64,000 nt of DNA from Ralstonia mannitolilytica (GCF_905397375.1 NZ_CAJPVG010000007.1:1-64000), one strand, 5' to 3'; shown: positions 27,260 to 36,149, counted from the stretch's first letter. Made by a program: numbers and translations. Notes: generated from the letters alone by a model not told the origin.

Positions 27260-28735
27260 TCAGGCCGTCGCGGCTTCGAACTGCTCGGCGCGCGTTTCCG
27301 TCGCGGCTGCCACGGTCTGCGGCCAGATTTCCGCCAGGCGCAGCAGGTTGGTCGAACCGGCCTGGCCGAACGGCATGCCCGCCGTGATGGCGATCTGGTC
27401 GCCCGACACGGCAAAGCCTTCACGTGCGGCGGCCCGGCACGCCGCGTCCACCATCTCGTCGACATTGCTCACATCGGGGCTGACCGTGCTGTGCACGCCC
27501 CACGCGATGGCCAGCCGGCGCGCCGTGTCCAGGCGCGGCGTGATGCTGACGATGGGCGCCAGTGGCCGCTCGCGTGCGGCGCGCAGGCTCGTCTTGCCGC
27601 TGGACGTGTACGTGACGGTGGCCACTGCGCCGAGGATGTGCGTCACGTCGCGCAAGGCCGCGCAGATGGCGTCCTGGCGCGTCGGCAGCGGCGGTTGATG
27701 CTGCGCGTCGATCAGGTTGCGGTAGAGCGGGTCGCGTTCGGTCTCGGCAATGATGCGGTTCATGATGCTGACCGCCGCAACCGGATGCTTGCCGCTGGCC
27801 GACTCGGCCGACAGCATCACGGCATCGGTGCCGTCGTACACGGCGCTGGCCACGTCGGAGGCCTCGGCGCGCGTCGGCACCGGCGCTTCGATCATCGATT
27901 CCAGCATCTGCGTGGCCACGACCACCGGCTTGCCATGCTGGCGCGCCATGCGCAGGATGCGCTTCTGCACGCCGGGCACGCGCTCGGGCGGCAGCTCCAC
28001 ACCCAGATCGCCGCGCGCCACCATCAGCGCGTCGGAGGCCTGCACGATGTCTTCGAGGTGCAGCAGCGCGGCGGGCTTTTCGATCTTCGAGAGCAGCCCA
28101 GCCCGGTCGCCGATGATCTCGCGTGCGGCGATCACGTCTTCGGCGCGCTGCACGAACGACAGCGCAATCCAGTCCACACCCAATGACAGCGCGAAGTCGA
28201 GATCGCGCAGGTCTTTCTCGGTGAGCGCGGGGATGGGGATCACAGCGTCCGGCACGTTCACGCCCTTGCGGTCCGACAGCGGGCCGCCATCGACCACGCG
28301 CGTGACGATGGCCGTCGGGTCGGCGGCTTCCACGGCCAGGCGGATCTTGCCGTCGTCCAGCAACAGCGACTGGCCCGGCGCGGTAGCAGCGTACAGCTCC
28401 GGATGCGGCAGATGCACGCGCGTGACATCGCCCGGCGTCGGGTCGCGGTCGAGCACAAAGCGATCCCCGTTCTTGAGCACGACGCGGCCGTCGGCGAACG
28501 TGCCGATGCGCAGCTTCGGACCTTGCATGTCAGCGAGGATGCCGATCGGGCGACCGGTCTCGGCCTCCACCGCGCGCACGGTGTCGTAGCGCTTGCGGTG
28601 GTCTTCGTGCGAGCCGTGGCTGAAGTTCAGGCGGAAGACGTCCGCGCCGGCGTCGAAGAGGGCGCGGATGGTGTCTTTGTCGCTGCTGGCGGGGCCTAGG
28701 GTGGCGAGGATTTTGGTGTTGCGGAAGCGGCGCAT
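27260..28735 (-). CDS. pyk: Pyruvate kinase, last gene of the glyoxylate operon
   Basis: A 491-aa glycolytic kinase transferring phosphate from PEP to ADP. Family motifs are RNTKILATLGPASS at the N-terminus, VFRLNFSHGSH, ILADMQGPKLRIG, the active-site region SKIEKPAALLHLEDI, and ATQMLESMIEAPVPTRAE with the K+/Mg2+ site. The C-terminal allosteric domain follows. Its place after gcl, hyi, glxR and glycerate kinase makes it the final step from glyoxylate to pyruvate. Repeat copy 3 separates it from the glycerate kinase gene, so how much it is cotranscribed is uncertain. Confidence 0.95.
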   Translation of the reverse strand: MRRFRNTKILATLGPASSDKDTIRALFDAGADVFRLNFSHGSHEDHRKRYDTVRAVEAETGRPIGILADMQGPKLRIGTFADGRVVLKNGDRFVLDRDPTPGDVTRVHLPHPELYAATAPGQSLLLDDGKIRLAVEAADPTAIVTRVVDGGPLSDRKGVNVPDAVIPIPALTEKDLRDLDFALSLGVDWIALSFVQRAEDVIAAREIIGDRAGLLSKIEKPAALLHLEDIVQASDALMVARGDLGVELPPERVPGVQKRILRMARQHGKPVVVATQMLESMIEAPVPTRAEASDVASAVYDGTDAVMLSAESASGKHPVAAVSIMNRIIAETERDPLYRNLIDAQHQPPLPTRQDAICAALRDVTHILGAVATVTYTSSGKTSLRAARERPLAPIVSITPRLDTARRLAIAWGVHSTVSPDVSNVDEMVDAACRAAAREGFAVSGDQIAITAGMPFGQAGSTNLLRLAEIWPQTVAAATETRAEQFEAATA

Positions 28736-28771
28736 TTTGGTGTTTCCGGTGGGGGTTGTTTATTTGGGCCT

Positions 28772-29315
28772 TGGTGGTCCACTCCCTTTCACCCCCTGCC
28801 GGGGGCGACTCACTTTCTTTGTCTTGCCAAAGAAAGTAAGCAAAGAAAGGCGCGCCCGAGATGGCGACCCCTTCCTTGAATTTGTGTAACCGGGCGGGGA
28901 GGAGGCAAACTCGCTGCGCTCAAACAGCCTCCTCCCTTTTTCCGCCCGCTTACACAAATTCAAGGCGCCATCTAGGGCAAGGTACGGCCACACAATCTGT
29001 GTGCTGACCTAGGTGGCTCTTGTTTGTTGCTGTGTTGCTCGCTTTGCTTCGCGTTGTGCTGCTGGTTCCTGCTGCAGTCGTGGTCGATGGTTTGGCCGTT
29101 GACTTTGTTGCCCTAGATGGCGCCTTGAATTTCTGTTGCAGGGAGGAAAAAGGAAGGGAAACTGTCTGAGCGAAGCGAGTTTTTCCCTTCCCCTCCCTGC
29201 GACATAAATTCAAGGGGAAGTCGCCATCTCGGGCGCGCCTTTCTTTGCTTACTTTCTTTGGCAAGACAAAGAAAGTGAGTCAGCCCCGGCAGGGGATGAA
29301 ACAAGGGATGCACCA
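28772..29315. repeat. Hairpin repeat element, copy 3 (composite, inside the glyoxylate operon)
   Basis: The left half has a hairpin at 28860-28972. The spacer is 143 bp (28973-29115). The right half is inverted, with a hairpin at 29116-29228. In the left hairpin CCTTGAATTTGTGTAA pairs with TTACACAAATTCAAGG, CGGGCGG with CCGCCCG, and GGAGGAGGC with GCCTCCTCC. Bulge patches are CCCCTT (28868-28873) and CTTCC read in the same sense (29216-29220). It lies between the glycerate kinase gene and pyk. Apart from patches and a few substitutions it is almost the same sequence as copy 4. Confidence 0.88.
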
Positions 29316-29349
29316 CAAAACCAAAACCCCATCCCCCTCGCCCAAAAAA

Positions 29350-30669
29350 TTAGCCGGTAATCAAAATCGCCCGAAAATCATTCACATTAGTCCGGGTCGG
29401 CCCAGTCACAATCAAATCCCCCAGCGCATCAAAAAACCCATACCCATCGTTGTTGTCGAGCAATTGCTTAGCCCGCAACCCAAGCGCTTCAGCACGCGCC
29501 AGACTATCCGGCGTCAACATCGCGCCAGCGTTGTCTTCCGAGCCATCGATGCCATCGGTATCGCAGGCAATCGCATACACCCCCGGCAGACCATCCAACG
29601 CCACGCCCAGCGCCAGCAGGAACTCGGCATTGCGCCCTCCGCGCCCATTACCGCGCACGGTCACCGTGGTTTCACCACCCGACAGAATCACGCACGGTTT
29701 GGTGAACGGCTGATTGCGCGCCACGATCTGACGCACGATGCCGGCATGCACTTCGGCCACATCGCGCGCCTCGCCTTCAATGCTGTCCGACAGGATGTGC
29801 GCCTCGTAACCGAGCGCGCGTGCCTGCGCGGCGGCCGCTTCCAGCGCGTGCTGGGCCGTCGCGATGACGTGGCTGCGATGGCCTTTGAAACGTGCATCGC
29901 CGGGCTTGGGCGTCTCGCCCGCGCCGCTTTCCAGATGACGGCGCACCGCTTCGGGCACGTCGATGCCGTATTTATCGATCACGGCCAGCGCATCTGCGCA
30001 GGTGGTGGCGTCGGGCAGCGTCGGGCCGCTGGCGATGAGCGTCGGGTCGTCGCCGGGAATATCCGAGATCAGCAGCGTCTCGACGCGTGCCGGTGCGCAC
30101 GCCAGTGCCAGGCGCCCGCCCTTGATCGACGAGAGGTGCTTGCGCACGCAGTTCATCTCGCCGATGCTCGCGCCGCTCTTGAGCAGCGCACGGTTGACGG
30201 ACTGCTTGTCGGCCAGCGTCAGGCCTTCGGCGGGTGCAGCCAGCAGGGCCGAGCCGCCGCCGGAGATCAGGCACAGCACGAGGTCGTCTTCCGTCAAACC
30301 TTCGAGCAGGCCGACCATGCGTTGCGCGGCGCGTTGGCCGGCTGCATCGGGCACGGGGTGCGAGGCTTCAACCACCTCAATGCGGCCCTGCGTGCCGGGC
30401 GCACGGCCGTGCTCGTAACGCGTGACGACCAGGCCGGACAGCTCGCCCTTCCAGTGCTGCTCCACCGCCTCGGCCATCGCTGCAGCGCCCTTGCCAGCGC
30501 CGATGACGATGGTGCGGCCACGCGGCGGTTCGGGCAGGAATGCCGGCAGGCATTGCGCAGCGCTGACCGCAGCCACCGCGGTATCAAACAGGCCGTGCAA
30601 CAGCGCGCGCGGCGACGGATTGGGCAAGGCGGCGCGCAGGGCGGCCTGGGCAGACTGGTCGTGGTGCAT
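29350..30669 (-). CDS. Glycerate 2-kinase, MOFRL family (TtuD/GckA type)
   Basis: A 439-aa kinase phosphorylating D-glycerate to 2-phosphoglycerate. The N-terminal DUF4147 domain shows IVIGAGKGAAAMAEA, LISGGGSALLAAPAEG and MNCVRKHLSSIKGGRLA. The C-terminal MOFRL domain shows SGGETTVTVRGNGRGGRN and IACDTDGIDGSEDNAGA. The start at 30669 (MHHDQSAQ) is preferred; the frame extends 21 codons upstream. It sits between glxR and pyk, supplying 2-phosphoglycerate for enolase and then pyruvate kinase. Names in use include ttuD and gckA; no symbol is committed. Confidence 0.93.
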   Translation of the reverse strand: MHHDQSAQAALRAALPNPSPRALLHGLFDTAVAAVSAAQCLPAFLPEPPRGRTIVIGAGKGAAAMAEAVEQHWKGELSGLVVTRYEHGRAPGTQGRIEVVEASHPVPDAAGQRAAQRMVGLLEGLTEDDLVLCLISGGGSALLAAPAEGLTLADKQSVNRALLKSGASIGEMNCVRKHLSSIKGGRLALACAPARVETLLISDIPGDDPTLIASGPTLPDATTCADALAVIDKYGIDVPEAVRRHLESGAGETPKPGDARFKGHRSHVIATAQHALEAAAAQARALGYEAHILSDSIEGEARDVAEVHAGIVRQIVARNQPFTKPCVILSGGETTVTVRGNGRGGRNAEFLLALGVALDGLPGVYAIACDTDGIDGSEDNAGAMLTPDSLARAEALGLRAKQLLDNNDGYGFFDALGDLIVTGPTRTNVNDFRAILITG

Positions 30670-30745
30670 GGCAGAAAGCGGGGAAACAGCAAAAAGACTG
30701 CCGCCGCCCGAAGGCTGCGACAGTGCACACAACTTAGGCGCGCAT

Positions 30746-31657
30746 TCAGGCGATGTCGTGGTTCGACATGATCTCGATCGCGCGGCACAGCGCCGAATGG
30801 TCCTGCTTGCCCAGGCCGTTGGCGGCGCAGGTGTTGAACAGTTCCTGCGCGGTGGCCGTGTTCGGCAGCGCCACGCCCAGCGTCTTCGCCCCTTGCAGCG
30901 CCAGGTTCAGATCCTTCTGGTGCAGCTCGATGCGGAAGCCCGGATCGAACGTACGCTTGACCATGCGCTCGCCGTGCACTTCCAGGATGCGCGAGGCCGC
31001 GAAGCCCCCCATCAGCGCCTGACGCACCTTCGCCGGGTCGGCGCCGGCCTTCGATGCGAAGAGCAGCGCTTCGGACACGGCCTGGATGTTCAGCGCCACG
31101 ATGATCTGGTTGGCCACCTTGGTGGTCTGGCCGTCGCCGTTGCCGCCCACCAGCGTGATGTTCTTGCCCATCAGCTGGAAGAGCGGTGCCACGCGATCGA
31201 ACGCAGCCTGCTCACCGCCCACCATGATCGTCAGCGATGCGGCCTTCGCGCCCACTTCGCCGCCCGACACCGGAGCATCCAGGTATTGCGCGCCGAGCTT
31301 GTTGATGCGGGCTGCGAAGTCCTTCGTCGCGATCGGCGAGATCGAACTCATGTCGACGACGATCTTGCTGGCAGCAGCGTCCTTGCCGGCATCCTTCAGC
31401 GCCTTGGCGACACCCTTCTCGCTGAACAGCACGGCTTCAACGTGCGGGGTGTCCGGCACCATGATGAAGATGATGTCGGCACGCTTGGCGACTTCCTCTG
31501 CGCTCGTGCAGACCGTCACGCCGGCTTCCACCAGCGCGGCGGGTGCCGGGTTGACGTCGTGCACGAAGAGCGTGTGGCCGGCGGCGCGCAGATGACCTGC
31601 CATGGGGGCGCCCATGATGCCGAGGCCGATGAAACCGAGGTTGAGATTGTTTGCCAT
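30746..31657 (-). CDS. glxR: 2-hydroxy-3-oxopropionate (tartronate semialdehyde) reductase
   Basis: A 303-aa NAD(P)H enzyme reducing tartronate semialdehyde to glycerate. The beta-hydroxyacid dehydrogenase fingerprint GFIGLGIMGAPMAGHL lies at residues ~8-23, the substrate loop VDAPVSGGEVGA in the middle, and the catalytic lysine region GNGDGQTTKVANQ at ~170. The start is fixed at 31657 (MANNLN), which has AAGGAGAT upstream. The same frame runs 92 codons further through repeat copy 4, and a longest-ORF call would wrongly fuse repeat sequence to this protein. It is third in the gcl operon order. Confidence 0.95.
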   Translation of the reverse strand: MANNLNLGFIGLGIMGAPMAGHLRAAGHTLFVHDVNPAPAALVEAGVTVCTSAEEVAKRADIIFIMVPDTPHVEAVLFSEKGVAKALKDAGKDAAASKIVVDMSSISPIATKDFAARINKLGAQYLDAPVSGGEVGAKAASLTIMVGGEQAAFDRVAPLFQLMGKNITLVGGNGDGQTTKVANQIIVALNIQAVSEALLFASKAGADPAKVRQALMGGFAASRILEVHGERMVKRTFDPGFRIELHQKDLNLALQGAKTLGVALPNTATAQELFNTCAANGLGKQDHSALCRAIEIMSNHDIA

Positions 31658-31710
31658 GGTGAGGGATCTCCTTGGTTTGGATGTGTTGGTGGTTTGCTTG
31701 TTTGACCCTT

Positions 31711-32258
31711 GGTGGTTCATCTCCCTTTCACCCCCTGCCGGGGGCGACTCACTTTCTTTGTCTTGCCAAAGAAAGTAAGCAAAGAAAGGCGCGCCCGAGA
31801 TGGCGACACCCTCCTTGAATTTGTGTAACCGGGCGGGGAAGGAGGCAAACTCGCTGCGCTCAAACAGCCTCCTTCCTTTTTCCGCCCGCTTACACAAATT
31901 CAAGGCGCCATCTAGGGCAGGGTACGGCCACACAATCTGTGTGCTGTCCTAGGTGGCTCTTGTTTGTTGCTGTGTTGCTCGCTTTGCTTCGCGTTGTGCT
32001 GCTGGTTCCTGCTGCAGTCGTGGTCGATGGTTTGGCCGTTGACTTTGTTGCCCTAGATGGCGCCTTGAATTTCTGTTGCAGGGAGGAAAAAGGAAGGGAA
32101 ACTGTCTGAGCGAAGCGAGTTTTTCCCTTCCCCTCCCTGCGACATAAATTCAAGGAATCCTTCGCCATCTCGGGCGCGCCTTTCTTTGCTTACTTTCTTT
32201 GGCAAGACAAAGAAAGTGAGTCAGCCCCGGCAGGGGATGAAACAAGGGATGCACCACC
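31711..32258. repeat. Hairpin repeat element, copy 4 (composite, inside the glyoxylate operon)
   Basis: Same layout as copy 3: left hairpin 31799-31912, 143-bp spacer (31913-32055), inverted right hairpin 32056-32169. The inner left stem is GGAAGGAGGC / GCCTCCTTCC, one A:T pair longer than in copy 3, with the extra base added on both arms. Patches are CACCCT (31807-31812) and AGGATT read in the same sense (32156-32161). It lies between hyi and glxR, 27 bp after the hyi stop, so any read-through from hyi must cross two ~114-nt hairpins. Confidence 0.88.
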
Positions 32259-32285
32259 GGAGCAAAACCAAACCGAACAAAAATC

Positions 32286-33068
32286 TCAGCCAACGTTGTG
32301 AGCAGCCCGCCAGCCGAGACCCTCAACCGTCCCAGCCTTAGGCTTGTACTCACACCCAACCCACCCCGTGTACCCAATCTCATCCAACCAACGGAACAGG
32401 AACTGATAGTTGATCTCCCCAGTCCCCGGCTCATTGCGCCCAGGGTTGTCCGCCAGCTGCACATGCTTGATCTTGTCCAGATGGCGCTTCAGCGTGCCAG
32501 CCACTTCGCCTTCCATCCGCTGCATGTGATAGATGTCGTACTGCACGTACAGGTTGGACGCGTCCACGTCGTTGATCAGGTCCAGCGCCTGCTGCGTGCG
32601 GTTCAGGTAAAAGCCCGGAATATCGAACGTGTTGATCGGCTCGATCAGCAGATCAATCTTCTCGGCCTTCAGTGCCTTCGCCGCAAACTTCAGGTTCTCC
32701 ACCAGCGTCTTGCGCGCCGCGTCTTCGCTCACACCTTCGGGACGGATGCCCACCAGGCAGTTGAGCTGTTTCACGCCGAGCACCTTGGCGTACTTGATGG
32801 CTTCGCCCACGCCGTCCTGAAACTCGCTCACGCGGTCCGGCAGGATGGCGATGCCGCGCTCGCCGCCGTCCCAGTTGCCGGCCGGCAGGTTGTGCAGGAC
32901 CAGGTCGAGCTGGAAGCGGTTCAGGCGATCGGCAATCTGGTCGGCATGAAACGCGTAGGGAAACAGGAACTCCACCCCGCGAAAGCCCGCACGCGCGGCG
33001 GCTTCGAAGCGGTCGAGGAAGGCCTGTTCGTTGAACAGCATGGTCAGGTTGGCTGCCAGCTTGGTCAT
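32286..33068 (-). CDS. hyi: Hydroxypyruvate isomerase
   Basis: A 260-aa TIM-barrel enzyme interconverting hydroxypyruvate and tartronate semialdehyde. Motifs of the Hyi/AP-endonuclease-2-like family are MLFNEQAFLDRFEAAARAGF, VEFLFPYAF, LLIEPINTFDIPGF (metal-ligand Glu), YDIYHMQRMEG and HVQLADNPGRNEPGTGE. The start at 33068 (MTKLAAN) has a GGAG-type RBS; 34 extra upstream codons in frame overlap the gcl-hyi spacer and are not credible. It follows gcl by 43 bp. Confidence 0.96.
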   Translation of the reverse strand: MTKLAANLTMLFNEQAFLDRFEAAARAGFRGVEFLFPYAFHADQIADRLNRFQLDLVLHNLPAGNWDGGERGIAILPDRVSEFQDGVGEAIKYAKVLGVKQLNCLVGIRPEGVSEDAARKTLVENLKFAAKALKAEKIDLLIEPINTFDIPGFYLNRTQQALDLINDVDASNLYVQYDIYHMQRMEGEVAGTLKRHLDKIKHVQLADNPGRNEPGTGEINYQFLFRWLDEIGYTGWVGCEYKPKAGTVEGLGWRAAHNVG

Positions 33069-33111
33069 GGTTTCTCCTTGTATCGGACGGTGAGGGAATG
33101 GCGCGCCGTCT

Positions 33112-34887
33112 TTATGCGGTGACGCCTTCGGCTTCCGTGAGGGTGTCTTCCAGGTCGAGCACTTCTTCAAACTCGACCACGTTGTCGATCTCCGTACCCA
33201 TCGCGATGTTGGTCACGCGCTCGAGAATCACTTCCACCATCACCGGCACCGAGAACTCCGCCATCAGCTTGCGGGCCTGCGCAAAGGCGGGTTCGATGTC
33301 TTCGGGCTTGAACACGCGGATCGCCTTGCAACCCAGGCCTTCCACCACCTTCACGTGGTCGACGCCGTAGCCGTTCAGCTCGGGTGCGTTGACGTTGTCG
33401 AAGGCGAGCTGGACGCAGTAGTCCATGTCGAAGTTGCGCTGCGCCTGGCGGATCAGGCCCAGGTACGAGTTGTTCACCACCACGTGGATGTACGGCACCT
33501 TGAACTGCGCGGCCACCGCCATCTCTTCGATCATGAACTGGAAGTCGTAGTCACCCGAGATGGCCACCACGTCGCTGTTGGGCGAGGCCACCTTCACGCC
33601 GATGGCGGCGGGAATCGTCCAGCCCAGCGGGCCTGCCTGGCCGCAGTTGATCCAGTGGCGCGGCTGGTTGACCGACAGGAACTGCGCAGCGGCGATCTGC
33701 GACAGGCCGATCGTGCTCACGTAACGCACGTCGCGCGGGAAGTACTGGTTCATCTCGCGGTACACGCGCTGCGGCTTGATGGGCACGTTGTCGAAGTCGG
33801 AGCGACGCAGCATCGTGCGCTTGCGCTTCTGCACGTCGGCGTTCCAGCTCTTGCGGCACGGCAGCTTGCCGGCGGCCTTCAGCTCGCGGGCGACTTCAAT
33901 GAACTTCTCCAGCGCTGCCTTGGCGTCCGAGACGATGCCCAGGTCCGGACCGAACACGCGGCCGATCTGGGTCGGTTCGATATCGACGTGCACGAACTTG
34001 CGGCCCTTGGTGTAGACGTCGACGCTGCCGGTGTGGCGGTTGGCCCAGCGGTTGCCGATGCCGAACACGAAGTCCGACGCCAGCAGCGTGGCGTTGCCGT
34101 AGCGGTGCGACGTTTGCAGGCCGACCATGCCGGCGTTGAGCGGGTGGTCATCAGCCAGCACGCCCCAGCCCATCAGGGTCGGGACGACAGGCACGTTCAC
34201 CAGCTCGGCAAACTCGACCATCAGCTGGGCCGCATCGGCGTTGATCACGCCGCCGCCGCACACCAGCAGCGGGCGCTCGGCCTGGCACAGCATCTCGATG
34301 GCGCGCTCGGCCTGCGCACGCGTTGCCGCGGGCTTGTAGACCGGCAGCGGGCTGTACGTGTCGGGATCGAATTCGATCTCGGCGACTTGCACGTCGAACG
34401 GCAGGTCGATCAGCACCGGGCCCGGGCGGCCCGAGCGCATCAGGTGGAACGCCTGCTGGAACACGCGCGGCACCAGCGCCGGCTCACGCACGGTGACGGC
34501 CCACTTCGTGACCGGCTTGGCGATCGATTCGATGTCGACAGCCTGGAAGTCTTCCTTGTACAGGCGTGCGCGCGGCGCCTGGCCGGTGATGCAGAGGATG
34601 GGAATCGAATCTGCCCAGGCCGAGTACAGGCCGGTGATCATGTCGGTGCCGGCAGGGCCCGACGTGCCGATGCACACGCCGATGTTGCCGGCCTCGGCAC
34701 GGGTGTAGCCCTCGGCCATGTGCGAGGCGCCTTCCACGTGGCGGGCTAGCACGTGGGCGATGTTGCCGTTCTTGCGCAGGGCCGAGTACAGCGGGTTGAT
34801 GGCGGCACCCGGCACGCCGAAGGCGGTGGTGATGCCTTCTTTCTCCAGCACCGCAACGGCGGCGTCGATTGCTCTCATCTTCGGCAT
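33112..34887 (-). CDS. gcl: Glyoxylate carboligase (tartronate-semialdehyde synthase)
   Basis: A 591-aa ThDP/FAD enzyme that condenses two glyoxylate molecules to tartronate semialdehyde and CO2. Residue 51 in ARHVEGASH is valine, the unusual replacement of the catalytic glutamate known from E. coli Gcl. The ThDP motif runs from GDYDFQFMIEE to VVNNSYLG. It is the first gene of gcl-hyi-glxR-kinase-pyk, divergent from a LysR regulator that is the likely controller. The substrate may come from ureidoglycolate cleavage by AllA, encoded 5 kb away. Confidence 0.97.
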   Translation of the reverse strand: MPKMRAIDAAVAVLEKEGITTAFGVPGAAINPLYSALRKNGNIAHVLARHVEGASHMAEGYTRAEAGNIGVCIGTSGPAGTDMITGLYSAWADSIPILCITGQAPRARLYKEDFQAVDIESIAKPVTKWAVTVREPALVPRVFQQAFHLMRSGRPGPVLIDLPFDVQVAEIEFDPDTYSPLPVYKPAATRAQAERAIEMLCQAERPLLVCGGGVINADAAQLMVEFAELVNVPVVPTLMGWGVLADDHPLNAGMVGLQTSHRYGNATLLASDFVFGIGNRWANRHTGSVDVYTKGRKFVHVDIEPTQIGRVFGPDLGIVSDAKAALEKFIEVARELKAAGKLPCRKSWNADVQKRKRTMLRRSDFDNVPIKPQRVYREMNQYFPRDVRYVSTIGLSQIAAAQFLSVNQPRHWINCGQAGPLGWTIPAAIGVKVASPNSDVVAISGDYDFQFMIEEMAVAAQFKVPYIHVVVNNSYLGLIRQAQRNFDMDYCVQLAFDNVNAPELNGYGVDHVKVVEGLGCKAIRVFKPEDIEPAFAQARKLMAEFSVPVMVEVILERVTNIAMGTEIDNVVEFEEVLDLEDTLTEAEGVTA

Positions 34888-35237
34888 GGTGGTGTGTCTC
34901 CAGGAAGGGGAAGGTGGGAATACGTTGGGGCTGATCCTATTCCCGCATGCCGATACCGATAAACGCAGGTCTCGTCAGTTGATTGCTAACTTTGTATATC
35001 GAATGCTCTCGCGTGGCGCAGCAATGCCGAAGCCGTGTCACCGCCGAGGACGCCAGGATTCATGCCGCTTTCAGTTGATTTGCTGCGGCGCAAAAAGAGC
35101 GATGCAGGACCACGCCTCGCATCACTCCGCACACACCGATTTTTTCCATTCGTCACAGGTGATATGCGCTGAATAGGCGCAATCCGCGTACGGAATGCTC
35201 ACTAGAATGGCGTGACATTGCGAACTGGAATGATGGA
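34888..35237. promoter_or_regulatory. Divergent promoter region between gcl and its LysR gene
   Basis: A 350-bp non-coding region. TGCGC-N7-GCGCA (35165-35181), about 57 bp before the LysR start, is an inverted repeat of the kind LysR proteins bind, but it is a weak candidate. No other regulatory site is clear. Promoters for both gcl and the regulator must lie here. Confidence 0.45.
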
Positions 35238-36149
35238 ATGGACAAGCTCAAGCAGATCGAGGCGTTCATCGCCGTGGTGGAGCACGGCAGCATGGCCGCC
35301 GCCGCGCTCACGCAGGACGTGACGCCCGTCATGATCGGGCGCCGCATCAACGCGCTCGAAGCCAGGCTGGGCGTGAAGCTGCTGCACCGGTCCACGCGGC
35401 GCATTGCCGTGACCGAACAGGGCGCGGTCTTCATGGAGCAGTGCAAGAAGGCGCTGGGCGAACTGGACCGCGCAGAACTGCTCGTCGCCGAGGGCCGCCA
35501 CAAGGCGACGGGGCACCTGATCGTGTCGGCGCCGGCCGCGTTTGGGCGCAAGCACGTCGCGCCGCACGCGCCGGATTTTCTGCGTGCCAACCCCGACGTG
35601 CGCATCTCGTTCAACCTGACCGACCGCGTGGTCGACCTCGTGCGCGAGGGCTACGACCTCGGCATCCGCATCGGCGGGGCCATCGATCCGAACTTCGTGG
35701 CGATCCGGCTGGCTTCGAACAAGCGCGTGGTGTGCGGCACGCCGGCGTATTTCGCCAAGCACGGCGTGCCGCGCACACTCGACGACCTGGCCAAGCACAA
35801 TTGCCTCGCCTTCAACCTGCAGGGCGGCCAGCAGCGCGGCTGGTATTTCCAGCAGAACGGCAAGGCCGTCACCGTGAAGGTCAGCGGCAACCTCGACTGC
35901 AACGACGGCGAACTGCTGCACCGCTGGATGGGCGAAGGCCTGGGCCTGGGGTGGCGTTCAACGTGGGAGATCCAGCCGGAACTCGAATCCGGCGCGCTGA
36001 TGACCGTGCTGGATGACTACGCGCTGCCCGACTACGACATCCTCGCCGTGTACCCGCAGCAGCGGCCGGTGCCTGCGAAGATCCGGTTCTTCATCGAACA
36101 CCTGAAGGCGGTGTTTGCGCAGCCGGGGTATTGGTCGCGGGCGGGGTGA
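35238..36149 (+). CDS. LysR-family regulator, likely controls the gcl operon
   Basis: A 303-aa LysR regulator. The winged helix-turn-helix is at residues ~1-60 (IEAFIAVVEHGSMAAAAL ... RRINALEARLGVKLLHRSTR). The effector-binding domain at ~90-295 includes RISFNLTDRVVDLVREGYDLGIRIG. It is divergently transcribed from gcl, the usual arrangement for a LysR regulator and its target; glyoxylate or a relative would be a reasonable inducer, but that is inferred. The domain resembles the large DsdC/AaeR-like group, which gives no substrate information. Confidence 0.9.
   Translation: MDKLKQIEAFIAVVEHGSMAAAALTQDVTPVMIGRRINALEARLGVKLLHRSTRRIAVTEQGAVFMEQCKKALGELDRAELLVAEGRHKATGHLIVSAPAAFGRKHVAPHAPDFLRANPDVRISFNLTDRVVDLVREGYDLGIRIGGAIDPNFVAIRLASNKRVVCGTPAYFAKHGVPRTLDDLAKHNCLAFNLQGGQQRGWYFQQNGKAVTVKVSGNLDCNDGELLHRWMGEGLGLGWRSTWEIQPELESGALMTVLDDYALPDYDILAVYPQQRPVPAKIRFFIEHLKAVFAQPGYWSRAG

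Noticed and set aside
28736..29349. A small RNA gene in the 143-bp spacer of copies 3 and 4
   Set aside because: The spacer is nearly the same in the two copies but contains only a small CACACAATCTGTGTG hairpin and no promoter or terminator of its own. It is treated as part of the repeat.
25040..32290. CRISPR array or prophage remnant
   Set aside because: The repeated units are ~114-bp hairpins in inverted pairs spread over separate intergenic regions, not short direct repeats with regular spacers, and no cas or phage genes are present.
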